Below, in pieces: positions 42,331 to 54,350 of a DNA stretch of 64,000 bases. The position numbers and the translations under genes are program-made. Origin of the DNA: Palsa-504 sp963834685 (lineage in GTDB: Bacteria; Actinomycetota; Actinomycetes; Streptosporangiales; Streptosporangiaceae); contig CAWICW010000020.1 in assembly GCA_963834685.1 (NCBI GenBank), positions 186,001 to 250,000 on the forward strand, given 5' to 3'. Position 1 is the first letter of the stretch. Each line of letters starts with the position of its first letter. The notes under the pieces are model-generated. The model saw only the letters and a list, made by a program, of their open reading frames with translations, had not been told where the DNA came from and ran no database searches.

Positions 42331-42435
42331 GTGCAGGTCGCGATGCTCGGGCCACTGGAGGTCCGTACCGACGTCGACCCCGGGGAGATCGTCGAGGTGC
42401 CGCCCGGTCCTGACACGCCGCCCAGATCGCGCTGA
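42331..42435 (+). pseudogene. N-terminal scrap of a SARP/BTAD-type regulator
   Basis: GTG 42331 reads VQVAMLGPLEVRTDVDPGEI, VEVPPG, then a stop after 34 residues. VAMLGPLEVR is the characteristic start of SARP/BTAD (AfsR-type) regulators. The DNA-binding and later domains are missing. It precedes the arginine deiminase gene by 100 bases. Confidence 0.55.
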
Positions 42436-42536
42436 CGCGGCTGACCCGGCGCTGACATCCCGCTGACACGGGCGCCCGGTGAGGTCGCACCATGAGATAA
42501 CTACAAGGAACAGGACCTATCCAGAACGGGGGCGCC

Positions 42537-43751
42537 ATGTTCCACGTGGACTCCGAGGTCGGCCGGCTGCGGCAGGTGATCCTGCACCGTCCCGACCTCG
42601 AGCTCAAGCGCCTCACCCCGGACAACGCGGCCGACCTGCTGTTCGACGACGTGCTCTGGGTCAGCCGGGCGCAGGCCGAGCACGACGCGTTCGCCGAGGT
42701 GCTGCGCTCGCGCGGCGTCGTGGTCCACTACTACGGCGACCTGCTGGCCCAGACCCTGGAGATCCCGGAGGCCCGCGGGTACATCCTGGACCGGGTGTTC
42801 GACTGGCGCTGGCACGGGCCGCTGGCCGCCGCGACCCTGCGGGCCTCGATGGACGGGCTGGACTCGGCCCGCCTGGCCGCGTTCCTGGCGGGCGGGATCA
42901 CCAAGCGCGAGATCGCCGAGCTCGGCCCGGAGCCTAAGAGCATCGCGTTCCATTCCCTCGACCCCGACGGTTTCGTGCTCGCTCCGCTGCCGAACCTGCT
43001 CTACCAGCGCGACACGTCATGCTGGATCTACGGCGGCGTCTCGGTCAACGCGATGCGCCTGGCCCGGATCCGGGAGACCGTCACCGACGTGGCCATCTAC
43101 CGCTGGCATCCGATGTTCGCTGAGGCCCGGTTCGATGTCTGGTACGACGGCGCCGACGCCGCGCCGGCCACCATCGAGGGCGGCGACATCCTGGTCATCG
43201 GTAACGGGGCGGTGCTGGTCGGGATGAGCGAGCGGACCACCCCGCAGGCCGTCGAGGTGCTCGCCCACCGGCTCTTCGAAGCCGACGCGGCCCGCTGCGT
43301 GGTCGCGATCGACATGCCCAAGACCCGCGCGTTCATGCACCTGGACACGCTGCTCACCATGGCGGATTACGGCGTCTTCACCAAGTACGCCGGGATGGGC
43401 ATGCTGCCGTCCTACACGGTCGAGCCGGGCGCCACCGCGACCGAGCTCAAGGTCACCGACCATCCGCCGCAGGACATGCACCGGGCCATCGCCGCCGCGC
43501 TCGACCGGCCCTTCATCACCGTGCTGACCGCCGTCCAGGACGTCCACGCCGCGCAGCGCGAGCAGTGGGACGACGGCTGCAACGTGCTGGCCGTCGAACC
43601 GGGAGTGGTCGTGGCCTACGAGCGGAACGTGACCACCAATACTTACCTGCAGGACAACGGCATCGAGGTGCTCACCGTCGCCGGCGGCGAACTCGGCCGC
43701 GGCCGGGGCGGCCCCCGCTGCATGAGCTGCCCCATCGAACGCGACGCCTGA
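42537..43751 (+). CDS. arcA: Arginine deiminase
   Basis: A 404-residue guanidino-modifying enzyme. Marks are MFHVDSEVGRLRQVILHRPD at the start, IEGGDILVIG with the catalytic Glu region, FMHLDTLLTMAD with the catalytic His, and the C-terminal catalytic cysteine in RCMSCP. It hydrolyses arginine to citrulline and ammonia. Genes for ornithine carbamoyltransferase and carbamate kinase are not adjacent, so the ATP-producing ADI operon is not seen here. A G-rich ribosome site precedes the ATG. Confidence 0.95.
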   Translation: MFHVDSEVGRLRQVILHRPDLELKRLTPDNAADLLFDDVLWVSRAQAEHDAFAEVLRSRGVVVHYYGDLLAQTLEIPEARGYILDRVFDWRWHGPLAAATLRASMDGLDSARLAAFLAGGITKREIAELGPEPKSIAFHSLDPDGFVLAPLPNLLYQRDTSCWIYGGVSVNAMRLARIRETVTDVAIYRWHPMFAEARFDVWYDGADAAPATIEGGDILVIGNGAVLVGMSERTTPQAVEVLAHRLFEADAARCVVAIDMPKTRAFMHLDTLLTMADYGVFTKYAGMGMLPSYTVEPGATATELKVTDHPPQDMHRAIAAALDRPFITVLTAVQDVHAAQREQWDDGCNVLAVEPGVVVAYERNVTTNTYLQDNGIEVLTVAGGELGRGRGGPRCMSCPIERDA

Positions 43752-43785
43752 GCCAGGCCGGACGGCGGCACGTTAGCATGAGGCC

Positions 43786-44550
43786 ATGAGCAGCAGCCGG
43801 ATGCCGGCCGTGTACCTGAGCCACGGCGCGCCGCCGCTGGCCGACGACCCGATCTGGCCGGGGGAGCTGGCGACGTGGGCTAAAGCGCTGCCGCGGCCGG
43901 AGTCGATCCTGGTCATCTCGGCGCACTGGGAGAACGCGCCGACCTCGGTGAGCGCGACCCGCACGGTCCCGCTGTACTACGACTTCTGGGGCTTCCCCAA
44001 GCACTACTACGAGGTCACCTACCCGGCGCCCGGCGCGCCCGCGCTGGCCGAGGCGGTGCGCAAGCTGCTCGGCGGCCAGGTGCACGAGCACGCCGACCGG
44101 GGCCTGGACCACGGCGCGTACGTGCCGCTGGTCGAGATGTACCCGCAGGCCGATGTGCCGGTCATCCAGCTGTCCATGCCCACCTTGAACCCGCGCGAGC
44201 TGATGGACCTGGGCCGCAAGCTCGCCCCGCTGCGCGACGAGGGCGTGCTGATCATGGGCAGCGGGTTCTTCACCCACAACCTGCGGGAGTTCGTGTTTGA
44301 GGGTCCCGTGCCGGAGTGGTCGCGTGATTTCGACGAGTGGGGCCGGGACGTGCTGGCCGGCGGCGATGTGGACGCGCTGCTCGACTTCCAGCACAAGGCC
44401 CCGGCCGCGCACACCGCGCACCCGCGTACCGAGCACTTCGCGCCGCTGTTCGTCACCCTCGGCGCGGGCGAGTCCGACCTGGCCGGGCAACGCCCGGTGA
44501 TCGAGGGCTTCTGGGGTGGCCTGGCCAAACGCTCGGTCCAGCTGGGCTGA
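43786..44550 (+). CDS. Class III extradiol ring-cleavage dioxygenase (4,5-DOPA dioxygenase/YgiD type)
   Basis: A 254-residue protein of the YgiD/LigB group: His13 in YLSHGAPPLADD, His47 in VISAHWE, DHGAYVPLVEMYPQADVPVI, GSGFFTHNLREF and the late TEHFAPLFVTLGAGE. These supply the metal-binding histidines. Such enzymes open catechol rings next to the hydroxyls, as in L-DOPA 4,5-cleavage; the physiological substrate is open. A TAGCAT box precedes the ATG by a few bases. Confidence 0.92.
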   Translation: MSSSRMPAVYLSHGAPPLADDPIWPGELATWAKALPRPESILVISAHWENAPTSVSATRTVPLYYDFWGFPKHYYEVTYPAPGAPALAEAVRKLLGGQVHEHADRGLDHGAYVPLVEMYPQADVPVIQLSMPTLNPRELMDLGRKLAPLRDEGVLIMGSGFFTHNLREFVFEGPVPEWSRDFDEWGRDVLAGGDVDALLDFQHKAPAAHTAHPRTEHFAPLFVTLGAGESDLAGQRPVIEGFWGGLAKRSVQLG

Positions 44551-44619
44551 CGGTCACAAGGTGAGACACGTGATCTTAGGGGCTGTCTAGCACCCATCCG
44601 GACGGCCTATGGTCTAGAC

Positions 44620-45908
<1,289 letters not shown>

Positions 45909-45912
<4 letters not shown>

Positions 45913-47111
45913 CCGTACCCATTTCCGGGCCTATTTCCGGGCTGGACCTGCCGCCTGGCTCGCTGTTCGGGGTGGCCAACCTGCCCTATGGCGTGTTCTC
46001 GGCCGGTAACCGGACCCCGCGGGTCGGGGTCCGGATCGGTGACTCGGTGCTCGACCTGGTGCCGGTGCTCGGCGAGCAGGTTTTCGCCGAGCCGTCGCTG
46101 AACGCGTTCATGGCTCAGGGCCGGGCCCGGTGGAGTGACGTCCGGGCCCGGATCACCGAGCTGCTGACCAAGTCGCGGCATCGCGCCAGCGTCGAGGCCG
46201 CGCTGTACCCGCTGTCCGTGGTGCGGCTGCACCGGCCGTTCGAGGTGGGCGACTACGTCGACTTCTACGCCAGCGAGAACCATGCGGCCAACGTCGGGAG
46301 GCTGTTCCGGCCGGGCGGCGAGGCCCTGATGCCCAACTGGAAGTACCTGCCGGTGGGGTACCACGGGCGTTCGGGCACCGTGGTGCTGTCCGGTACGCCG
46401 GTCAACCGCCCGCGCGGGCAGCGTCCGGCAGAGCTTGCCCCGGCGTTCGGCCCGTCCGAGCGGCTGGACTTCGAGGCCGAGGTCGGCTTCGTGATCGGCG
46501 TCGGATCACCGCTGGGCTCTTCGGTCGGGGTGGACGCGTTCGCCGACCACGTGTTCGGCGCGTTCCTGGTCAACGACTGGTCGGCCCGCGACATCCAGTC
46601 CTGGGAGTCCCGGCCGCTCGGCCCGTTCGCGGCCAAGTCGTTCGCCACCTCGATCTCACCCTGGATCGTGCCCCTGGAGGCGCTGGCGCACGCCCACGTC
46701 CGCCCGCCGCCGCAGTACCCCGAACCGCTGTCCTACCTGGCCGGCCCGGGCCCGGGTCTCGACCTCATGCTCGAGATCCGGCTGAACGGCCAGGTGGTGT
46801 CGCGGCCGCCGTTCGCCACCATGTACTGGACGCCCGCCCAGATGCTGGCCCACCTGACCGTGAACGGCGCCTCGACCCGGGCCGGAGACTTCTACGCCTC
46901 CGGCACGGTCAGCGGTCCGGACCGCGACCAGCGCGGCTGCCTGCTGGAGCTGAGCTGGGGCGGCACCGAGCCGCTGACCTTGCCCGACGGGTCCGCGCGA
47001 TCCTTCCTGGAAGACGGCGACGAGGTCACGATCAGCGCCACCGCCCCGGCCGCCGATGGCGGCCGCATCGGCTTCGGCGAGGTCACCGGGCGGATCCTGC
47101 CCGCCCCGTGA
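45909..47111 (+). CDS. fahA: Fumarylacetoacetase
   Basis: A FAH-fold hydrolase of about 400 residues: GVANLPYGVFS near the start, VDFYASENHAANVGRLFRPG, PVGYHGRSGTVVLSGTPV, NDWSARDIQSWESRPLG, FAAKSFATSISPWIVPLEAL. It cleaves fumarylacetoacetate to fumarate and acetoacetate, ending tyrosine/homogentisate breakdown. No ATG or GTG fits the true N-terminus. CTG at 45909, overlapping the gltA stop (CTGA) and preceded by GGGGGAGGG, is the best start; an ATT at 45921 is an alternative. Homogentisate dioxygenase is not in the window. Confidence 0.9.
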
Positions 47112-47148
47112 GGTCGGGCTCCGGGAAAGGTCAGCCGCGGAACCTGGC

Positions 47149-47469
47149 TCAGCCGTCCTCGTCCTCGTCTTCGGCCAGGGCGATCGCGAGCCCTAGTCCC
47201 TCGGCGATGTTCGTCGTGGCCGAGACGACGCGCGCCGTGCCCACGATGGGCGCCACCGCGACGAGAATGTCTTCGGCGTCATCGATGGTGAGGCCTATCT
47301 CGGCCGCCGCTTCGATGTTGAACGCGTAGGAAGCGGCCGGCGCGTCCACCGCGACCAGGGCCGCGACCCGGGCGATCATGAGCTCGCGGGGGGACAGATC
47401 GCTGTTCTCCAGCGACGCGGCGGTCATCACCGCGAGCGTGTCGAGGACGGGCGTGTCAGTTTCGGGCAT
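47149..47469 (-). CDS. Carboxymuconolactone decarboxylase-like small helical protein
   Basis: ATG 47469 with AGGGAGAG upstream; 106 residues. LSPRELMIARVAALVAVDAP, AASYAFNIEAAAEIGLTIDD and ILVAVAPIVGTARVVSATTN match the CMD/AhpD-like helical fold, but the CxxC of AhpD is absent, so a peroxidase role is unlikely. It ends in an acidic run (EDEDEDG). Function unknown. Confidence 0.75.
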   Translation of the reverse strand: MPETDTPVLDTLAVMTAASLENSDLSPRELMIARVAALVAVDAPAASYAFNIEAAAEIGLTIDDAEDILVAVAPIVGTARVVSATTNIAEGLGLAIALAEDEDEDG

Positions 47470-47629
47470 GGCGGCTCTCCCTTGAAAGTCTTATGGCTGC
47501 TGCGCGCATCAATCACGGCGGCGGTTCGGCCGCCGCTCGATCTCGGGCCTTAGGCGCCGATCGGCTCGTCGCCGAACTCGCCTCTAGCCCCGCATACCGA
47601 TACTCGACGCCAGGGACCATCCCTGTCAT

Positions 47630-47776
47630 CACCCGCCACGGGTGACGGCCTTGCCGCCTTACTCACCCCGAGCCGGACGAGGCGCGTCGTGACGGAGAAA
47701 CAGACACCGTGGCTGAAAGCAGCGTGGAGCAAGTAGACCCGCGCGGCTTGGCCAGACCCACCCGCCACGGGTGACG
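47630..47776. repeat. Two identical 18-bp copies with internal inverted repeats, upstream of the PLDc_N/SHOCT gene
   Basis: CACCCGCCACGGGTGACG occurs at 47630-47647 and 47759-47776, 129 bases apart. Each copy holds a CACCC-gccac-GGGTG inverted repeat. They lie in a 388-base gene-free gap (47470-47857), upstream of the gene at 47858. Two identical operator copies would suit a regulator acting on that gene. Confidence 0.6.
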
Positions 47777-47857
47777 CAGCGCTTGCCCCGCGGCCGCCAT
47801 CATGACGTGGTAGTGCCTGGTCTGTCACGGGCGCCTGCACGCCAAGGAGACGCGCAA

Positions 47858-48262
47858 ATGGTGCTTGCTTCGAGTTCTTACGCCTACCCGCTGCTGGGGG
47901 TGTTCTGGACCATCTTTGAGCTCTTCCTATGGATTCTTTGGTTCTGGATCCTGATCTACGTCTTCATCGACATCTTCCGCAGCCATGACCTGTCCGGCTG
48001 GGCAAAGGCCCTGTGGTTCATATTCGTGCTGTTCATCCCGCTGATAGGGGTGCTGGTCTACTTGATCGTCCGCGGCGGCGAGATGCACGAACGGGCCGCG
48101 GAGCAGGCGCGCCGTCAGGACCAGGCCGTCCGTAGTTATGTCCAGGAGGCAGCCGGCGCGCCGAGTACGGCCGACCAGCTGGCCCAGCTCGCTGACCTGC
48201 GCGACCGGGGTGTTATCACCGCCGACGAGTTCGCACGCGAGAAGGCCAAGCTCCTCGCCTGA
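47858..48262 (+). CDS. PLDc_N-type membrane protein with C-terminal SHOCT domain
   Basis: AAGGAG precedes ATG 47858; 134 residues. Two membrane helices (about 15-42 and 53-72) surround IYVFIDIFRSHDLSGWAKAL, the typical PLDc_N signature, followed by a charged linker. The C-terminus TADQLAQLADLRDRGVITAD, EFAREKAKLLA is a SHOCT motif. Such proteins are small envelope proteins, often stress-induced; role unknown. Two repeated operator-like sites lie upstream. Confidence 0.88.
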   Translation: MVLASSSYAYPLLGVFWTIFELFLWILWFWILIYVFIDIFRSHDLSGWAKALWFIFVLFIPLIGVLVYLIVRGGEMHERAAEQARRQDQAVRSYVQEAAGAPSTADQLAQLADLRDRGVITADEFAREKAKLLA

Positions 48263-48285
48263 GCGGCAGCGATCTGCCCTGGCCC

Positions 48286-49839
48286 TCAGCCCTGAGCCTG
48301 CCCGGCAGTAACCCACTGGCGCAGTTTCTTGCGGTCGAGCTTGCCCACGCTGGTCAGCGGTATGGCTGGCACGATGGTGATCTGCCGCGGGTACTTGTTC
48401 GCCCCCAGGTGCTTCCGGGCATGCTCGCTGAGTTCCTCCACGGTGGCCGAAACCCCCGGCCGCAGCGACACGAACGCCACCACTTCCTCCCCGAGCCGGG
48501 CGTCCGGCCGCCCTACCACTCCGGCCAGCGCCACCGCCGGATGCGCTAGCAGCGCGTCCTCCACGTCGCGCGGGAACACGTTGAACCCGCCCCTCAGGAT
48601 CAGGTCCTTCTTGCGGTCCACCACGTACAGGTAGCCGTCGGCGTCCAAGTGCCCGATGTCACCGGTGTGCAGCCAGCCGCCCGCGAGCACGGTGGCCGCC
48701 GAATCCGGCGCATGCCAGTACCCGCTCATCACCCCCGGCGAGCGCACGCAGATCTCGCCGTCCTGGCCCGCGGGCAGCATCGCGCCGCTATCGTCCTGGA
48801 TCGACACCTCGCACCCGGCCACCGGCAGCCCGACGCTGCCCACCCGGCGGGCGCCGACGGGATTGGCGGAGATGAGCGTGGCCGACTCGGTGCACCCGTA
48901 ACCCTCGTAAATCGTCGCGGTCGGCACCCGCGCCTCGAACTCCCGCCGGACCTCCTCGGGCAGCGGCGCCGCCCCGGAGGAGATGGCGGTCAGCTCGGAC
49001 AGGTCGGCCTCCTCCAGCGGCTGGCCGAGCAGCATCTGGATCATCGACGGCACCAGCGCGCTGCCCTGCACCCGGTGCTCTTGAGCTAGCTTCAGCCAGC
49101 CGGCCGGGTCGAACCAGCGCATGAGGATGGTCCTGGCGCCCTCGTCGCGGTGAAAGCCGCCGCAGAAGACCAGGAGCCCGTAGGCGTGCGCGAGCGGGAG
49201 CGGCAGGACCGAGGTGCTCACGTGGGCCCGCACCGAGTTCTGGTGCGCCGCCCATCCGCACCAGAACAGGTTCGCGTGGGTGAGCGGAACGCCCTTGGAC
49301 CGCCCGGTCGTCCCTCCGGTGTACAGCAGGGCGGCGAGGTCGGTCCCCGACCGGTCGACGATAAGCCCGGGTACGGCCGCCGCCACCTGGGCGAAGTCGA
49401 GCACCGGAACACCTGGAGCCGCCGGATCCGGAGCGGCGCCGGCCCCGGGTACCACCACGAACCGGACCTCCACCGCGCCAGCCAGGGCCGCGGACACCTT
49501 GGGCAGGAACTCCGCCGTGGTCACCACGCCGACCGCGCCCGAGTCGACCAGCGCGTTCCGCAGTTCGTCCTCGCTGACCAGGAAGATCAGCGGCGTCACC
49601 GCCGCCCCGGCCCGCCACGCGGCGCTGTAGGTGATGAGGACCTCCGGGCAGTTCGCCATGAGCACGACCAGCCGGTCCCCGGGCCGGACGCCGAGGTCGG
49701 TGAGCCCGGTCGCGAACCTGGCCGCGCGCTCGGCGAGCGAGCCGGCCGAATGCCACCGGCCCTCGTAGAACAGCGAGTCGTGGTCGCCCTGCCGCTCCAG
49801 CGCCAGCTCGGCCTGCCGGGCCAGGTTCTCCTCAGCCAT
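48286..49839 (-). CDS. Class I adenylate-forming acyl-CoA synthetase
   Basis: ATG 49839 gives 517 residues. Adenylation motifs are LLYTGGTTGRSKGVPLTHAN (P-loop, with Gly in place of the first Ser), YEGYGCTESATL, GGWLHTGDIGHLDADGYLYV, VDRKKDLILRGGFNVFP and the C-terminal lysine motif PLTSVGKLDRKKL. It activates a carboxylic acid to its CoA thioester. It stands divergent to the acyl-CoA dehydrogenase genes of the same catabolic block and may load their substrate. The chain or ring preference is not predictable. Confidence 0.9.
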   Translation of the reverse strand: MAEENLARQAELALERQGDHDSLFYEGRWHSAGSLAERAARFATGLTDLGVRPGDRLVVLMANCPEVLITYSAAWRAGAAVTPLIFLVSEDELRNALVDSGAVGVVTTAEFLPKVSAALAGAVEVRFVVVPGAGAAPDPAAPGVPVLDFAQVAAAVPGLIVDRSGTDLAALLYTGGTTGRSKGVPLTHANLFWCGWAAHQNSVRAHVSTSVLPLPLAHAYGLLVFCGGFHRDEGARTILMRWFDPAGWLKLAQEHRVQGSALVPSMIQMLLGQPLEEADLSELTAISSGAAPLPEEVRREFEARVPTATIYEGYGCTESATLISANPVGARRVGSVGLPVAGCEVSIQDDSGAMLPAGQDGEICVRSPGVMSGYWHAPDSAATVLAGGWLHTGDIGHLDADGYLYVVDRKKDLILRGGFNVFPRDVEDALLAHPAVALAGVVGRPDARLGEEVVAFVSLRPGVSATVEELSEHARKHLGANKYPRQITIVPAIPLTSVGKLDRKKLRQWVTAGQAQG

Positions 49840-50062
49840 GTCCGCCTCAGTCCAGGTTGATCTCGAAGTACGCGCCCTGATCATCGTGAACGATCCGGGC
49901 CGAGCCAGTCCAGCCGGCCATCCGCCCGTGCCCGTGCCAGGCACGATGTGGCCGAACCAGAAGCTTGGGACGGGCATCCCGACGATAGCCGAACGCCGAA
50001 CCCCGCGCCTTTCCGCCATCCGCGCCTTCCGCCATCCGCGCGCGCGGGTTAGGGTCGCGCTC

Positions 50063-51202
50063 ATGGTGACCGAGACGGAATTCGACCAGCTGCTCGACGT
50101 GGTGCGCGGGTTCATCCGGCGCGAGGTGATGCCCGCCGAGGCCGGCATCGACGAAACCGACGAGATACCCGCCCGGCTGATCGAGCAGGCCAAGGAGATG
50201 GGCCTGTACGGCTACGCCCTGCCCACCGAGTACGGCGGCCTGGGCCTGTCGGTGGACCAGCAGGTGCGGCTGACCATCGAGCTCGGCTACACCTGCCCCG
50301 CGTTCCGGTCCCTGTTCGGCACGAACAACGGGATCGCCGGGCAGGTCCTGGTCCTGGCCGGGACCGAGGAGCAGCGCAAGCAGTGGCTGCCGCGGCTGGC
50401 CTCCGGCGAGGTCGTCGCCTCCTTCGCCCTGACCGAGCCCGACGCCGGGTCCGACCCGAGCCGGCTGGTCACCACTGCGCGACGGGACGACGACTTCTGG
50501 ATCATTGACGGCCTCAAGCGCTACATCACCAACGCCCCGGCCGCGGACGCGTTCGTGGTGTTCGCGCGCACCGACCCGGACGCCCCGCCCGGCAAGGGCA
50601 TCGGCGTCTTCATCGTGCCCGCCCGCACCGACGGGGTGGCGGTGGCGGCCCGCGACCATAAGATGGGCCAGGCCGGCGCGTGGACCGCCGACGTCGCCTT
50701 CACCGGCGTCCGCGTCCCCGCCGACGCCCTGGTCGGCGAGGCGGCCCAGGCCGGCTACGCCACGGCCATGCGGAGCCTGGCCCACGGCCGGCTGGTCATC
50801 GCCGCCCTCTGCGTCGGCGTCGCGGCCCGCCTCATCGACGAGAGCGTCGCCTACGCCAAGGAACGCTCCCAAGGCGGTCACCGGATCGGCGAATACCAGC
50901 TCGTCCAGGCCATGCTCGCCGACTCCCACACCGAGTACCTGGCCGCTCGGTCCCTGGTCCTGCACGCGGCCGCCCAGTATGACGCCGGCACCGACCAGCG
51001 CCTCGCCCCGTCCGCGGCCAAGTACTTCGCCAGCGAAGCCGTCGGCCGCATCGCCGACCGCGCCGTCCAGATCCACGGCGGCTCCGGCTACATCCGCGGC
51101 ATCCCCGTCGAGCGCCTCTACCGCGACGTCCGCCTGTTCCGCATCTACGAAGGCACCAGCCAGATCCAGCAGCTCGTCATCGCCCGCGAACTGCTCCGCT
51201 GA
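50063..51202 (+). CDS. Acyl-CoA dehydrogenase
   Basis: A 379-residue flavoprotein with FALTEPDAGSDPSRLVTTAR (FAD and substrate loop), the IIDGLKRYITNAPAADAFVV strand, ERSQGGHRIGEYQLVQAMLA, and the end IHGGSGYIRGIPVERLYRDV followed by FRIYEGTSQIQQLVIARELL, whose Glu in YEGT is the usual catalytic base. It makes trans-2-enoyl-CoA. ATG 50063 follows TAGGGT at leaderless spacing. The gene starts a rightward series with the next dehydrogenase and the carboxylase. Confidence 0.94.
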   Translation: MVTETEFDQLLDVVRGFIRREVMPAEAGIDETDEIPARLIEQAKEMGLYGYALPTEYGGLGLSVDQQVRLTIELGYTCPAFRSLFGTNNGIAGQVLVLAGTEEQRKQWLPRLASGEVVASFALTEPDAGSDPSRLVTTARRDDDFWIIDGLKRYITNAPAADAFVVFARTDPDAPPGKGIGVFIVPARTDGVAVAARDHKMGQAGAWTADVAFTGVRVPADALVGEAAQAGYATAMRSLAHGRLVIAALCVGVAARLIDESVAYAKERSQGGHRIGEYQLVQAMLADSHTEYLAARSLVLHAAAQYDAGTDQRLAPSAAKYFASEAVGRIADRAVQIHGGSGYIRGIPVERLYRDVRLFRIYEGTSQIQQLVIARELLR

Positions 51203-51388
51203 CCCTCCTGAAAATTCAAGATCATTATTCCGAACGGACCGTGGTTACTCCCGCCGGCGTCCTGCTGCTCAATCTCACTCCCGACCAGGCCTGAAAACGC
51301 CCGGTCCAGCCCGGAGGTCCGGGCGGGGCGGCGCGGCCGAGGCGTTAAGGTCGCTAGTGAATGGTGAGCACAATCTCCGGAGGCCACG

Positions 51389-52525
51389 GTGGACTTTGCC
51401 GAAACCGAGGAACACCGGGCGCTGAGGGCCGCCGTGGCCGGAATCGCCAAGGATTACGGGCCGCGCTACTACGCCGAGCGGGCCGCCGAACGGCGCCCGT
51501 GCTCCGAGCTCTGGAAGGCCCTGGGCGAAGCCGGGTTCATCGGCGTGAACATCCCTGAGGCGTACGGCGGTGGCGGCCGAGGACTGACCGAGTTGGTGCT
51601 GGTCTGCGAGGAAATCGCCGCGGCGGGCACGCCGTTGCTGCTCCTGGTGGTCTCGGCCGCGATCTCGGCCGAGGTGCTCACTGAGTTCGGCACCGAGGAG
51701 CAGCGCAAGACCTGGCTGCCCCGCCTGGCCAGCGGCACCTCGAAGATGGTGTTCGCGATCACAGAACCGGACGCCGGCTCCAACACCCATCGCCTGTCGA
51801 CGACGGCCAAGCGGGACGGCGAGGACTGGGTGCTGAACGGCACCAAGTACTACATCTCCGGGGTCGACGAGGCCGAGGCGCTCCTGGTTGTCGCGAAGAC
51901 CGGCCAGGACGCGCTGTCGCTGTTCCTCGTGCCGACCGACGCCGCGGGCCTGGACAAGCACCTGCTGCCGGTCGACCTGCTGCTCCCGGAGCGGCAGTTC
52001 ACCCTGCACTTCGACGGCGTCCGGGTCGGCCCGGGCGCGCTGGTCGGCGAGGAGGGCGCGGGGTTCCGGCAGGTGTTCCACGGGCTCAACCCGGAGCGGA
52101 TCACCGGTGCCGCGCTGGCCGTCGGCGTGGCCCGGTACGCGCTGACCGCCGCGGCCCGGTACGCGAACGAGCGCACGGTCTGGTCCGAGCCGATCGGCGC
52201 TCACCAGGGCGTCTCGCACCCGTTGGCCAAGGCCAAGATCGAGACCGAGCTCGCGGCCCTGATGACCAGGCAGGCCGCCTGGCAGCACGACCATGGCCTG
52301 CCGGCGGGAGAGTCCTCCAATATGGCGAAGTACGCCGCCGCCGAGGCCGCGCTCGCCGCCGTCGACGCGGCCATCCAAACTCATGGCGGTAACGGTGTGT
52401 CCACCGAGTACGGGCTGATGCCCTACTGGAGCCTGGCGCGGCTGACGCGCATCGCGCCGGTCAGCCGGGAGATGATCCTCAACTTCGTCGCCCAGCACAG
52501 CCTGGGCCTGCCCCGGTCCTACTAG
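51389..52525 (+). CDS. Acyl-CoA dehydrogenase (second)
   Basis: GTG 51389 with GGAGG five bases away gives 378 residues. Visible are FAITEPDAGSNTHRLSTTAK, VLNGTKYYISGVDEAEALLV, NPERITGAALAVGVARYALT and IQTHGGNGVSTEYGLMPYWS. The C-terminus RIAPVSREMILNFVAQHSLG lacks the YEGT base motif, so the catalytic base must lie elsewhere, as in FadE variants with a different base position. It is distinct from the dehydrogenase just upstream and may handle a branched substrate. Confidence 0.92.
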   Translation: MDFAETEEHRALRAAVAGIAKDYGPRYYAERAAERRPCSELWKALGEAGFIGVNIPEAYGGGGRGLTELVLVCEEIAAAGTPLLLLVVSAAISAEVLTEFGTEEQRKTWLPRLASGTSKMVFAITEPDAGSNTHRLSTTAKRDGEDWVLNGTKYYISGVDEAEALLVVAKTGQDALSLFLVPTDAAGLDKHLLPVDLLLPERQFTLHFDGVRVGPGALVGEEGAGFRQVFHGLNPERITGAALAVGVARYALTAAARYANERTVWSEPIGAHQGVSHPLAKAKIETELAALMTRQAAWQHDHGLPAGESSNMAKYAAAEAALAAVDAAIQTHGGNGVSTEYGLMPYWSLARLTRIAPVSREMILNFVAQHSLGLPRSY

Positions 52526-52534
52526 GAGCCAGCG

Positions 52535-52718
52535 ATGGACCTCTCGCGCAACCTCATCGGCCGGGTCAACGTCGGCGACAGCCCGGCCCGCTCCGCCGCG
52601 GTCCGGCCCGGCCAGCTCGCGGTGGTCGACGGCGAGCGCCGACCGGCTGCCCAAGACGTCCACCGGCAAGAAGAACGTGGTGCGGGACGAGCACACGAAG
52701 CACTACGAGGAGGGCTGA
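52535..52718 (+). pseudogene. Acyl-CoA synthetase with its middle deleted (head joined to tail)
   Basis: The frame from ATG 52535 begins MDLSRNLIGRVNVGDSPARS, AAVRPGQLAVVDGER, a normal adenylate-forming ligase N-terminus. Immediately after, in the next frame, comes DRLPKTSTGKKNVVRDEHTK, HYEEG and a stop: the C-terminal lysine motif of the same family. About 1.3-1.5 kb that should lie between is missing. The stop sits five bases before the carboxylase start, so local operon spacing is kept. Confidence 0.8.
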
Positions 52719-52722
52719 CCGC

Positions 52723-54314
<1,592 letters not shown>

Positions 54315-54318
<4 letters not shown>

Positions 54319-54350
54319 CGCCAGTAATGCCAGTGACGCCAGTAATGCCA
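54315..54350. repeat. Two tandem copies of an 18-bp unit at the carboxylase alpha-subunit start
   Basis: gtgacgccagtaatgcca is present twice in a row, adding Met-Thr-Pro-Val-Met-Pro and Val-Thr-Pro-Val-Met-Pro. The first copy starts inside the stop of the beta subunit (GTGA). It supplies four in-frame start candidates (GTG 54315, ATG 54327, GTG 54333, ATG 54345). Confidence 0.8.

Noticed and set aside
47630..47776. Possible CRISPR-like repeat array
   Set aside because: Only two copies, 129 bases apart, with no regular spacer and no cas genes; better explained as duplicated operator sites.
47550..47840. 96-codon minus-strand frame upstream of the PLDc_N/SHOCT gene
   Set aside because: It covers the repeated operator-like sites and has no coding signature.
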